This document shows, piece after piece, positions 53,924 to 62,156 of a stretch of DNA of 64,000 bases. The notes under the pieces were generated by a model. It did not search any database and was not told where the DNA came from. It saw only the letters and a list, made by a program, of their open reading frames with translations. Location: NCBI GenBank assembly GCA_028280325.1, contig JANQLZ010000116.1, positions 1 to 64,000 on the forward strand, read 5' to 3'. The position numbers and the translations under genes are program-made. The stretch comes from Bacillota bacterium. GTDB taxonomy: Bacteria > Bacillota > UBA994 > PWPR01. Position 1 is the stretch's first letter, and each line of letters opens with the position of its first letter.

Positions 53924-54418
53924 CTATAGCAGTTTTTCCATTATGGTTACATCAACCCATTTGCCATCTAAGATACCCTGCCTGATGTAGGTGCCAACTT
54001 TCCTGAAGCTATGTGCTTTGTAAAGACCCTGACCCAGTTTGTTAAAGTCAAAGGTGCTCAATACCAGCTTAGTAAAGCCCTGTTCTTTGGCAACCTCAAT
54101 TAATCTGCCAAGCAGAATCTTACCTAAGCCTTTTCCACGCATATTTCTCTCAATATAGATAGAAACATCAGCTACCCCGCTGTAACAGCATCTTGAGTTA
54201 AACTCATTTAAGGATGCCCAGCCCACAACAGTGTTGTTTTCAGCGGTAATAACTAAAACCTTATGACGATCGCTTTTGCTTTTCAACCATTTTTTCATCT
54301 CTTCAGTGGTTCTCAGTTCGGTTTCCAGAGTGGCAATCCTGTCTTCAATGCCTTGGTTATAAATAGTTTTGATACCATGGATATCTTCTAGAGTAGCCAG
54401 ACGGGTTGTGTATTTCAT
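53924..54418 (-). CDS. GNAT N-acetyltransferase, ArsN1-like
   Basis: A 164-aa acetyltransferase: RLATLEDIHGIKTIYNQGIEDRIATLE, the acetyl-CoA loop RNMRGKGLGKILL, and AHSFRKVGTYIRQG. The start NQGIEDRxATxET and overall size resemble ArsN1, which acetylates the organoarsenical antibiotic arsinothricin, and the related phosphinothricin acetyltransferases. The neighbouring arsM gene, 4-10 bp upstream, supports an arsenic role, but another amine substrate cannot be excluded. ATG 54418 has AGGAG 7 nt upstream. Confidence 0.8.
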   Translation of the reverse strand: MKYTTRLATLEDIHGIKTIYNQGIEDRIATLETELRTTEEMKKWLKSKSDRHKVLVITAENNTVVGWASLNEFNSRCCYSGVADVSIYIERNMRGKGLGKILLGRLIEVAKEQGFTKLVLSTFDFNKLGQGLYKAHSFRKVGTYIRQGILDGKWVDVTIMEKLL

Positions 54419-54428
54419 AATCAATCTC

Positions 54429-55211
54429 CTATTTGTAAGCTATAACAGAAGCGCTGGCAAAAGCAGCATCCAGTTGAGCAAAATCCTCTTCTTTCATGAC
54501 AGTATTAGACATACTCCTGATATGCTCTTTAGTATAAATATTAATCGGCTTAATTTCAATGCCTTTAAAACCAATTTCTTTTAATATTTCTTTGTAGGTA
54601 TCTGTTTTTATGGTGCCAGCAATACAGCCTAACCATAGCTCAACATCTTTTTTGATACTGTCATCAACATCTTTTAGAGCCACCATGTCTGCAATGGCAA
54701 TGCGGCCGTTATCTTTAAGCACCCGATACGCCTCTGCCAGTGCAATACTTTTATCTTCTGTCAGGTTGATGACACAATTAGATATAATTACATCAATGGA
54801 GTTGTCTGCAAGCGGAATATCCTCAAGGCAGCCTTTAATAAATTCAATATTATTCAGGCCTGATGCCTCTTTGTTCTTATTAGCCAACTCCAACATTTGA
54901 TCAGTCATATCCAGTCCATATACTTTACCTTGCTCTCCTACCAGCTGGGCTGCCTGTAAAACATCGATACCCCCGCCGCTGCCTAGATCTAAGACAACTT
55001 CACCGACTTGAAGATCAGCAAAGAGCAGCGGAGCAGCACAGCCTAATGAAGCGATAACGGCCTCTTTCGGCAGCCCTTTTACACTGTCTGTACTATACAG
55101 GTTAGATGATATATCTGCACAGGAGCAACAACCTGCTTTGTGCCCTTTAATTACCTTGCTGGCAATCTTACCATAATGTTTCCTGACGCTATTTTTTAGC
55201 TTGCTATCCAT
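54429..55211 (-). CDS. arsM: Arsenite S-adenosylmethionine methyltransferase ArsM
   Basis: A 260-aa methyltransferase. SAM site VVLDLGSGGGIDVLQAA, then GLDMTDQMLELA. The arsenic-binding cysteines expected in ArsM are visible: an N-terminal GCCSC cluster, LGCAAP, SNCVINLTEDK and LGCIAGT. It would methylate arsenite to volatile or more toxic methylarsenicals. The frame extends to 55253, but ATG 55211 has GAGAGGTGA 5 nt upstream, 4 bp after the MarR gene stop. It is in an operon with the MarR gene and the GNAT gene. Confidence 0.9.
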   Translation of the reverse strand: MDSKLKNSVRKHYGKIASKVIKGHKAGCCSCADISSNLYSTDSVKGLPKEAVIASLGCAAPLLFADLQVGEVVLDLGSGGGIDVLQAAQLVGEQGKVYGLDMTDQMLELANKNKEASGLNNIEFIKGCLEDIPLADNSIDVIISNCVINLTEDKSIALAEAYRVLKDNGRIAIADMVALKDVDDSIKKDVELWLGCIAGTIKTDTYKEILKEIGFKGIEIKPINIYTKEHIRSMSNTVMKEEDFAQLDAAFASASVIAYK

Positions 55212-55215
55212 TAAA

Positions 55216-55665
55216 TCACCTCTCACAGCATTTATTGATTTTGATTGCCTCAATCAGCAGATTAAGGCTTTCGAGTATTTGAGCTTGTTTTGCTCTTGGC
55301 AGGGACCTTAAAATATCTGAATAGTACTGATTCATACTGGTTTCAATAGTTTTAAATACATTGGTACCAGAAGCGGTTAGGTTTATGGTTACAAACCTTC
55401 TGTCACTGGAATTGATGTTTCTTTTGACAAAGCCCTGTTTTACCAGAGTATCTACTGCTCTGCTGGCAGAGCTCTTATTCAGACCTAAACGGGAGGCTAA
55501 GTCGTTTAAAGACAATTCACTGGCTCTACCGATTTCAACCAGGGTATGACACTGAGCAATTGTGATGCCACAACATGCTGCTTCATCTTTTTCTAATACC
55601 CCCAAACCTCTGACCAGAACCCTGATCAGCTCCCGAAGTGTATTGGCCTTAGTATTTTCAGTCAT
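55216..55665 (-). CDS. Cysteine-rich MarR-family regulator of the arsenic operon
   Basis: A 149-aa winged-helix repressor: LSLNDLASRLGLNKSSASRAVDTLVKQGFVKR is the DNA-reading helix region, followed by the wing (SSDRRFVTINLT). It carries Cys31, Cys32 and Cys39 near the start and a C-terminal Cys146-Cys147 pair, which could bind arsenite across the dimer; that is inference. Two matching palindromes in its own promoter (55684-55714) suggest autoregulation. ATG 55665 has a GAGGTGA site. Confidence 0.88.
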   Translation of the reverse strand: MTENTKANTLRELIRVLVRGLGVLEKDEAACCGITIAQCHTLVEIGRASELSLNDLASRLGLNKSSASRAVDTLVKQGFVKRNINSSDRRFVTINLTASGTNVFKTIETSMNQYYSDILRSLPRAKQAQILESLNLLIEAIKINKCCER

Positions 55666-55683
55666 GAAATCACCTCGTTACTA

Positions 55684-55714
55684 TTGTAATATACAACAGT
55701 TGCAAAATGCAACT
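55684..55714 (-). promoter_or_regulatory. Tandem MarR operators over the arsenic-operon promoter
   Basis: TTGTA-ATA-TACAA (55684-55696) and AGTTGCA-AAA-TGCAACT (55698-55714), centres 16 bp apart. On the minus strand they overlap a -35/-10 pair TTGCAT-N18-TACAAT. This is what a MarR-type repressor would need to shut off its operon. Confidence 0.7.
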
Positions 55715-55889
55715 ATATTGAGAATATATTTTGAAAATTAATAAAAGACTGTTGAGAATATCCAGAACGGACAGCAATAGCAGTAAACAGGCTGTGTGTT
55801 TAGCTGCAGCTCGATTGTGTGTAGTAGGCTTTAATCCAGTAAGTATTTTATTTGCAAAGATAAAAACAGAGAAAGGGAAGTTGCTATTT

Positions 55890-55936
55890 AATAATGATAA
55901 TCAATATTGAAATATAGTGATATATAGTATTATAAT
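55890..55936 (+). promoter_or_regulatory. Fur-box-like operator and promoter of the AraC gene
   Basis: AATAATGATAATCAATATT (55890-55908) matches the 19-bp Fur consensus GATAATGATWATCATTATC at 16 positions. It overlaps the -35 of TTGAAA (55907-55912), N18, TATAAT (55931-55936). The rest of the 55715-55889 gap shows nothing else. Confidence 0.65.
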
Positions 55937-55966
55937 TAAAGTATCAATAAGAAAGAGTGTTATCAT

Positions 55967-56938
55967 ATGTGTACAATTGAGGCAGATTCATTTTATATCA
56001 ATAAATTTTCGCAATTAATTAAATCGGATGAGGGCTCTTTTACCTATGCCGTCTTACCAGAGTATGGCAGGGGATATTTTACTATTTTTAATATAGTTCC
56101 AGGGTTTAAACTAGCTCATAATAAGTTTTGCATATGCAACAAGATCGTCAATCGTATTGATCAATACCGCTATTTCTCCAAGCCTATTCTAAAAATCAAT
56201 TACTGTATAAAAGGCAAGATGCTGGCCTACAATACTTTTGGCAGAGTGTGCATTTCCGATAAAGGCAGCACTGCCTATTATACCGGTATTGAAAACATTG
56301 ATACTGTCGAGCATTTTGATCAAAACTATGAAAGCATAACTATGTTTGGCTACATTGACCAGGTAGTTAATATTTTTTCTGAGGTTTTCGGGATCAAAAA
56401 ACTTTTATTCCAAAACTTTTTTAATCAGATAAATCACAGTAATGATTTTATTGTAATTAAGAGTAATGCTCAGGTATTACGGTTGGTTAACGAGATTCTT
56501 GATGCTGTTAAAACAAAAAATATCGATAAAATTAAGCTTAAATCTATAGAACTGCTTTTACATGAGTTGAAAAATATTGAACAGAATAAAGCAAAAAAAG
56601 AATTCTACTATAGCAGATCAACATTAGATAAGATCATTAGAGTGGAAAAGTATGTTAGCAGCAATGTCGACAAAAAAATAACCATTAAAGAGCTATGTGT
56701 TGACTTTGATATCTCATTAGATACCTTGAAACGATGTTTTAAACAAATGTACTCCAACAGCATATATGCTTACATTAAGAATAAAAGAATGGAAAAAGGG
56801 AAGCAGCTGCTGGAGCAGAGTGATAAAAGTATTACCGAGATAGCTTTAATGTGTGGCTACAGCAACCATCATAGTTTTGGTAAAGCATTTAAACAACAGT
56901 ACAAAATTCCTCCCAAAGATATGCGCAAAATATATTAA
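55967..56938 (+). CDS. AraC-family transcriptional regulator of the metal-uptake genes
   Basis: A 323-aa regulator: an N-terminal effector domain (about 1-200) without a recognisable subtype and a C-terminal AraC DNA-binding domain (about 225-323) with ITIKELCVDFDISLDTLKRCFKQMYS and the second helix-turn-helix region SITEIALMCGYSNHHSFGKAFKQQYKIPP. In siderophore systems such as PchR and YbtA, AraC regulators sense the metallophore and activate uptake genes. Its Fur-box promoter fits that model. The ribosome binding site is weak (GAGTG). Downstream, the Nik/Opp genes are its likely targets. Confidence 0.9.
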   Translation: MCTIEADSFYINKFSQLIKSDEGSFTYAVLPEYGRGYFTIFNIVPGFKLAHNKFCICNKIVNRIDQYRYFSKPILKINYCIKGKMLAYNTFGRVCISDKGSTAYYTGIENIDTVEHFDQNYESITMFGYIDQVVNIFSEVFGIKKLLFQNFFNQINHSNDFIVIKSNAQVLRLVNEILDAVKTKNIDKIKLKSIELLLHELKNIEQNKAKKEFYYSRSTLDKIIRVEKYVSSNVDKKITIKELCVDFDISLDTLKRCFKQMYSNSIYAYIKNKRMEKGKQLLEQSDKSITEIALMCGYSNHHSFGKAFKQQYKIPPKDMRKIY

Positions 56939-57040
56939 GGGCCTGCTTCGTTTATTGGGCAGGCCTAAAAAAATCCCCTTTTGGAACCCTTTTGCCCATT
57001 TTTAATGAGAAATAAATAATAATGTATGTTAGACTATCAC

Positions 57041-57058
57041 AGTTAGGTTGAACTAACT
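57041..57058 (+). promoter_or_regulatory. Hairpin in the leader of the importer operon
   Basis: AGTTAG (57041-57046) pairs with CTAACT (57053-57058), followed by TTTATTTTG and then the ribosome binding site. It could be a weak terminator/attenuator or an operator. The AraC gene is followed by another hairpin, GGCCTGC (56940-56946) with GCAGGCC (56959-56965), which has no T-tract. Confidence 0.35.
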
Positions 57059-57083
57059 TTATTTTGCTTTGGAGGCCATTGAG

Positions 57084-58025
57084 GTGTTTAGATATATTAG
57101 AAACAGGCTTTTAGGTTTAATCGTAGTTCTGCTTGGAGTAACAATTCTTACTTTTGTGTTCTCCAATATTTCAAGTGTTGATCCGGCAGAGGCTTATGCC
57201 CTGAGACATATCTTAAATCCAACTCCTAATCAAATAGCTGCCATCAGAACAGAAATGGGCATGGATTTGCCTCTGTATCGTCAGTATATTAACTGGATAG
57301 GTGGCTGCCTGCAAGGAGATTTGGGAACTTCATTGATAACTAAAAATCCAGTGAGTGCAGATATTGCACATAAGATGCCAGCAACTTTAAAGGTTGTTAT
57401 GATGGCATTTTTTTGGGTTGTCATTTTTACCTTGCCTGTTAGCATTCTGGCAGCAGTTTACAAGGACAGTATCTTTGATAACATCGCCAAGTTTATAACC
57501 ATCGTCGGAATCTCAATTCCTAATTTTTGGCTGGGTTTTATTCTGTTGGTTGCTTTTGCAGTTAACATACCGCTGTTTAAGGTAGTTGGATATGGAGATT
57601 TTAAAAGCTTAATATTACCGTCTTTAACCATTGCCATACCGATATCTTCGATGTCAATCAGGCTGTTTAGGGCTACTATTCTTTCCAATATGAATCAAGA
57701 TTTTGTCATATATGCTCAGGCTCGTGGTATTCCAAAAGCCAGGATTATCTGGGGGCATGTAGTCAAGAATTCACTTCCTCCGATGATAACTGTTTTTTGT
57801 CAGTATCTGGGTTATATGATTGCCGGCAGCGCCATTGTAGAGAGCGTATTTTCCTGGCCGGGAATCGGCAGCCATCTGGTTAGTGCGATTGTTGGCCGCG
57901 ACCTGCCGACAATAAATGGTTGTGTGCTGGTTATTGCCGTAATATTTACTTTGCTCAATTTACTGGCTGACTTATTAAATATTGTGATTAATCCTAAAAT
58001 GCTCAATGAACGGGGGGAAATTTAA
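57084..58025 (+). CDS. Nickel/peptide ABC importer permease, NikB/DppB-like
   Basis: A 313-aa inner membrane permease with six helices. Start MFRYIRNRLLGLIVVLLGVTILTFVF, then AIRTEMGMDLPLYRQYINWI, and the ATPase-contact loop YAQARGIPKARIIWGHVVKNSL. GTG 57084 has GGAGG 8 nt upstream; a TTG at 57069 is unlikely. Together with the following three genes it forms a NikBCDE/DppBCDF-type importer; nickel, another metal-chelate or peptide are possible cargoes. The next gene starts directly after its stop. Confidence 0.92.
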   Translation: MFRYIRNRLLGLIVVLLGVTILTFVFSNISSVDPAEAYALRHILNPTPNQIAAIRTEMGMDLPLYRQYINWIGGCLQGDLGTSLITKNPVSADIAHKMPATLKVVMMAFFWVVIFTLPVSILAAVYKDSIFDNIAKFITIVGISIPNFWLGFILLVAFAVNIPLFKVVGYGDFKSLILPSLTIAIPISSMSIRLFRATILSNMNQDFVIYAQARGIPKARIIWGHVVKNSLPPMITVFCQYLGYMIAGSAIVESVFSWPGIGSHLVSAIVGRDLPTINGCVLVIAVIFTLLNLLADLLNIVINPKMLNERGEI

Positions 58026-58844
58026 ATGGCAGCAAAAATAATTAAAAGCAAACAGGCCGTACTGGGACTGTTCATAATACTGATTGTTTTATTAACTGCA
58101 GTTTTTGCTCCTTTAATAGCTACTAATGACCCTCAGGAGATTGATCCCAGGCTCAAATTTAAAGGCAGTGAAGCCTTATATCCATTGGGAACTGACCAGT
58201 TAGGCAGATGTGTCTTTTCACGCTTGATTTACGGCGCTCGTTACTCTTTAGGTATTTCACTGCCAACAATGCTGGTAGTCGCCGTGCTCAGTATTTTTCT
58301 GGGAACTTTTTCTGCTTTCTATGGGGGGATAGTTGATCGGGTTTTCTCTATAATCTGCGATATCTTTATGTCTTTTCCACCGTTGCTGGTGGTGTTATCG
58401 CTGATTGGTGCTTTAGGGCAGGGGATAGCTAATATTGTTATCGCTGTTGTCTTTTCAGTGTGGGTCTGGTATGCCAAGGTTGTCAGAAGCTTTGTAATCT
58501 TGGAAAAGAAAAAGGGCTATGTAATGGCTGCAGTCTTATCGGGGTGCAGTGATATGCAGGTCATAGTAAAGCATATTGTACCCAATATCCTGCCTTCGCT
58601 GATCGTATATTTCAGCACTGGTGTAGCTGGCATGATTCTGATGATATCTGGATTTTCATTTTTAGGTTTGGGCTTGGAAAGTGGGGTGCCGGAATGGGGA
58701 GCAATGCTTAGCAATGGCAAAGCTTACATCTACTCGTATCCCAATTTAATAATTTACCCTGGGTTGTTTATTCTGTTAACAGCTGGGGGCTTTAATCTGT
58801 TTGGTGAGGCTTTGAGAGATATTGTTTCACCTAAGGAGGTATAG
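58026..58844 (+). CDS. Nickel/peptide ABC importer permease, NikC/DppC-like
   Basis: A 272-aa permease with an N-terminal helix followed by ATNDPQEIDPRLKFKGSEALYPLGTDQLGRCVFSRLIYGARYSL (read in parts), the signature of NikC/DppC. The coupling loop is GYVMAAVLSGCSDMQVIVKHIVPNILPSLI, and it ends in GGFNLFGEALRDI. It pairs with the NikB-like permease. It overlaps no neighbour; the ATPase gene starts 2 bp later. Confidence 0.92.
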   Translation: MAAKIIKSKQAVLGLFIILIVLLTAVFAPLIATNDPQEIDPRLKFKGSEALYPLGTDQLGRCVFSRLIYGARYSLGISLPTMLVVAVLSIFLGTFSAFYGGIVDRVFSIICDIFMSFPPLLVVLSLIGALGQGIANIVIAVVFSVWVWYAKVVRSFVILEKKKGYVMAAVLSGCSDMQVIVKHIVPNILPSLIVYFSTGVAGMILMISGFSFLGLGLESGVPEWGAMLSNGKAYIYSYPNLIIYPGLFILLTAGGFNLFGEALRDIVSPKEV

Positions 58845-58846
58845 CT

Positions 58847-59656
58847 ATGGAGACTGTATTAGCAGTAAACAACCTCAAAGTGTCATTAAAAAATCAGGCA
58901 CCGCTAGTCAAGAATATCAGTTTGAGTATTAAAAAAGGTAAAGTGTTGGGTATTATCGGAGAAAGTGGCAGCGGCAAGACTTTAACCTGTAAAGCTATCA
59001 TGCAAATCCTCAATAAACGGTCATTCACAGTATCAGGTCAGATTCTGCTGCACAACACAGATTTATTAAAGATGAGTGAGAAGCAGGTGAGAACAGTTAT
59101 CGGCAAAGATATCTCGATGATTATGCAGAATCCAATGACAGCATTTGATCCAATGATGAAAATCGGCAGACATATTACTGATACTCTCCGAGCCCATACT
59201 TCTCTCACCAGGAAGCAGGCCCATAAGGTAGGGCAGAATCAGTTGAAAAAAATGAACCTGATTCGGGTTTCAGATATTATGAATAGCTATCCCCATCAAC
59301 TGAGCGGGGGAATGTTGCAAAGAGTGATGATTGCCATATCTTTAATGTTGAAACCCAGTATTATCATTGCTGACGAAGCCACAACTGCGCTTGATGTCAA
59401 GAATCAGGCCATAATTTTAACAGAATTCCAACGAATACGCAGTAGCGGAGTGGGCTTGCTGGTAGTCACCCACGATTTTGGGGTAATTGCCAAGATTGCC
59501 GATGATGTACTGGTAATGAAAGATGGAGAAGTGGTAGAGAGCGGAACGGTGTATAAAATCTTTCATAATCCGCAGGAGGTTTATACTAAGGAACTGCTCC
59601 AGGCCAGATTTCTCGTTGATGAGGTGGACCATGCTCTCAGTAAAGAATCTATCTAA
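58847..59656 (+). CDS. ABC importer ATPase, NikD/OppD-like
   Basis: A 269-aa ATP-binding subunit: Walker A GESGSGKTLTCKA, Q-loop MIMQNPMTAFDPM, signature LSGGMLQRVMIA, Walker B IIADEATTALDV and switch THDFG. It works with the second ATPase to drive the permease pair. It lacks a long C-terminal OppD iron-sulfur extension. It overlaps the next gene by 26 bases. Confidence 0.92.
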   Translation: METVLAVNNLKVSLKNQAPLVKNISLSIKKGKVLGIIGESGSGKTLTCKAIMQILNKRSFTVSGQILLHNTDLLKMSEKQVRTVIGKDISMIMQNPMTAFDPMMKIGRHITDTLRAHTSLTRKQAHKVGQNQLKKMNLIRVSDIMNSYPHQLSGGMLQRVMIAISLMLKPSIIIADEATTALDVKNQAIILTEFQRIRSSGVGLLVVTHDFGVIAKIADDVLVMKDGEVVESGTVYKIFHNPQEVYTKELLQARFLVDEVDHALSKESI

Positions 59657-60416
59657 AAAGTATAACTGGAAAAATGAAAATGGAAAGAGGGTAACTGTGA
59701 CAGCTGTCAACAGTGTTTCTTTCAATATTGTGGAAAATCAAACCTATTCCTTAGTAGGGGAAAGTGGGAGTGGGAAAAGTACCTTGGCTCGTTTAATAAT
59801 GCGCCTTGAAGAACCCACTGCAGGAGATATCCTGCTGGACAATATCAATTTATCTAAAATGAGCAGGCAGGAGTTAAGAAAAAAAAGAGCAGAGTTTCAA
59901 ATGGTTATGCAGGATGGGCAGGGCTCTTTAAATCCGCAGATGACGATATACGATATCATTGTCGAACCTATTAAAAACTTTTTAAGCCTGAGTAGAACAG
60001 AAGAGCAGCGGCGTGTTCAGGAACTGGCGACACAGGTCGAATTGCCGCTGCAGGTTTTATCACGCTTGCCGCATCAATTGAGCGGCGGGCAGCAAAAGAG
60101 GGTGTGCATTGCCAGAGCAATTAGTATTAATCCCCGACTAATTGTATTTGATGAGGTAGCCAGCGGGCTGGATACGACGATAAAAAAGAAAGTTCTGGAT
60201 TTACTGTTGCGTTTGAGACAGCAGATTTCATCCTCATATTTGTTTATAACACACGATATTGATGTTGCCGTGTACATGGCTAAAAATATTATGGTGATGA
60301 AGGACGGTATGATAGTTGAAAGTATTGAAGGCCTTAAGTCCTTTGCTGATTTTCAGCATGAATATTCTAAAATGCTCATTCAGTTTTTACCTCCAAAATC
60401 TCCTGAAAATAGATAA
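59631..60416 (+). CDS. ABC importer ATPase, NikE/OppF-like
   Basis: A 261-aa ATP-binding subunit: Walker A GESGSGKSTLARLIM, Q-loop MQDGQGSLNPQM, signature LSGGQQKRVCIARA, Walker B LIVFDEVASGLD, switch THDID. Walker B is followed by Val-Ala-Ser-Gly in place of the usual Ala-Thr-Ser-Ala; the catalytic Glu is present. Start ATG 59631 has GAGGTGG upstream; earlier in-frame starts at 59616 and 59619 are less likely. The operon continues after 56 bp with the binding protein. Confidence 0.92.
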   Translation: MLSVKNLSKKYNWKNENGKRVTVTAVNSVSFNIVENQTYSLVGESGSGKSTLARLIMRLEEPTAGDILLDNINLSKMSRQELRKKRAEFQMVMQDGQGSLNPQMTIYDIIVEPIKNFLSLSRTEEQRRVQELATQVELPLQVLSRLPHQLSGGQQKRVCIARAISINPRLIVFDEVASGLDTTIKKKVLDLLLRLRQQISSSYLFITHDIDVAVYMAKNIMVMKDGMIVESIEGLKSFADFQHEYSKMLIQFLPPKSPENR

Positions 60417-60472
60417 GTGTTATTATTAATTTTTATTGCAATATAAAAGTTGAAAAGAGAAAGGAAAAAAAG

Positions 60473-62098
60473 ATGAAAAAGATTTTTTTAAGTTTTATAA
60501 CAGTGATGTTAGTGCTGGTATTGGCCGCAGGATGTGCCAATAATGAAGTTGACCCGAGCAGTACGGGAGATAAAAGCAGGGAAATAACTGTTTGTGAAAA
60601 CTGGGGATTCGAAGATGGCTTCCATACCATATTTACCCCCAGCAAAAATTCCAACCTGGGCCTGGGTTTTTACCTGATAAATTTCTATGATACGTTGGTC
60701 AAAATAGAAAACGGACAGATAGTTCCCGGTTTGGCAGAATCCTGGAGTATCTCAGGTGATGGATTGGTTTATACCTTTAATTTGAAAAAGAATATTAAGT
60801 TTTCTGATGGATCAGACCTTAATGCTGCTGTCGTTAAAAGGAATCTGGAAATGATTCCTGTGATACTTGATGATCATAATGGTTCTTTTGGTCTGGTTAC
60901 AACCCTGTTCCAGCAAATAGTGGATGTCGATGAACATACTGTTGAAGTTCATTTAACATCTCCATATTACGCAGCGTTGTACGATTTTGCTACCCCCATG
61001 CCCATGAGCATTATGGCCGCCAGTGCTTATACTGAAAATAATAGCTTGTCGGAAAAGCTGAAAACAGCAACCCTGGGTACCGGACCATATATGTTTGAAA
61101 GCAAGGCAGACAATTTATATAGCTTTGTAATCAATCCTTACTACTCAGGTCCCAAACCAGATGTTGAAAAGTTTAATGTAAGAGTTATTCCGGACAATGA
61201 AGCCAAAGCTTTAGCATTGAGAAGTGGTGAAGTTGATCTGATCTTTGGCTTTGAAAAAATCGGTTATGGCAGATTTGATGAGTTTGCCAAAGACCTCGAT
61301 TATAATGCTAAAACCTCTGATGCCGCAATTAGAACCCGTTTATTGGGCTTTAATATGGCTGAACAGCCGGTTGATGATATCCGGGTCAGACAATCGATAG
61401 CTTATGCGCTGAATAAGCAGGAATTATGTGACGGTTTACTCTACGGTATCGATGGAAAAGCAGACACTGCTTTATCTCAGACTTTGCCGTATTGTGATGT
61501 AGATATCGAACCCTATGAATTTAACTTAACCAAGGCTAACAGTTTATTAGAGGAAGCCGGTTGGGTAGATAACGATGGTGATGGAGTAAGAGAGAAAAAC
61601 GGTCAGAAACTGAAACTTGAGTTTCTATATATGACTGGTTCAACAACTACTGATGATATTGTGCTGGGGATCAAGTCTGCTTTAGAAAAAATAGGAATGG
61701 AAATAAAGGTTTCAGGGCTGGAGTTGCTGGCCTATTATGCAGAAACACAGCAGAGTAAATACACAATTACTTATAAAGAAACTTATGGCCTGCCTTATGA
61801 TCCCTTTGTGTTCTTCGGTAATATGGACTCTGAATACATGGTAGACAATGTTTTGGTTCAGGGATTTATCCATATGGAAAATGGCAACCAGTTGATCAGA
61901 GAATTAACTGGCATGGTAAATCCGCAGGAGATTAGAGATAGGTATGAACTGATTCTCAAAGAGCTTCACGACAATGTTTCCTTTGTGCCGATCGCTGAAA
62001 TGAAAGAGCTGGCTGTATACAATGCCGAAAAGATTGCCGACTACACCTTCTTTGGCCTGACATCGAATCTTAACATCGCCGGAATCAGGCTCAAATAA
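60473..62098 (+). CDS. NikA-like substrate-binding lipoprotein
   Basis: A 541-aa extracellular solute-binding protein (SBP family 5). The signal peptide ends in a lipobox LAAG-Cys21, so it is lipid-anchored, and LspA is encoded in this window. The body matches NikA/DppA: FYDTLVKIENGQIVPGLAESW, GDGLVYTFNLKKNIKFSDG, GTGPYMF and VIPDNEAKALALRSGEVDLIFG, the last especially NikA-like. Nickel with or without a metallophore is the first guess, iron-chelate the second. It follows the NikE-like ATPase by 56 bp and precedes the YbtPQ-like pair. Confidence 0.9.
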   Translation: MKKIFLSFITVMLVLVLAAGCANNEVDPSSTGDKSREITVCENWGFEDGFHTIFTPSKNSNLGLGFYLINFYDTLVKIENGQIVPGLAESWSISGDGLVYTFNLKKNIKFSDGSDLNAAVVKRNLEMIPVILDDHNGSFGLVTTLFQQIVDVDEHTVEVHLTSPYYAALYDFATPMPMSIMAASAYTENNSLSEKLKTATLGTGPYMFESKADNLYSFVINPYYSGPKPDVEKFNVRVIPDNEAKALALRSGEVDLIFGFEKIGYGRFDEFAKDLDYNAKTSDAAIRTRLLGFNMAEQPVDDIRVRQSIAYALNKQELCDGLLYGIDGKADTALSQTLPYCDVDIEPYEFNLTKANSLLEEAGWVDNDGDGVREKNGQKLKLEFLYMTGSTTTDDIVLGIKSALEKIGMEIKVSGLELLAYYAETQQSKYTITYKETYGLPYDPFVFFGNMDSEYMVDNVLVQGFIHMENGNQLIRELTGMVNPQEIRDRYELILKELHDNVSFVPIAEMKELAVYNAEKIADYTFFGLTSNLNIAGIRLK

Positions 62099-62156
62099 AT
62101 CTGAGTAAATCTGCAATTGACTATCTTAACAACTATGGCTGAGGAGGGGTTTAGTT

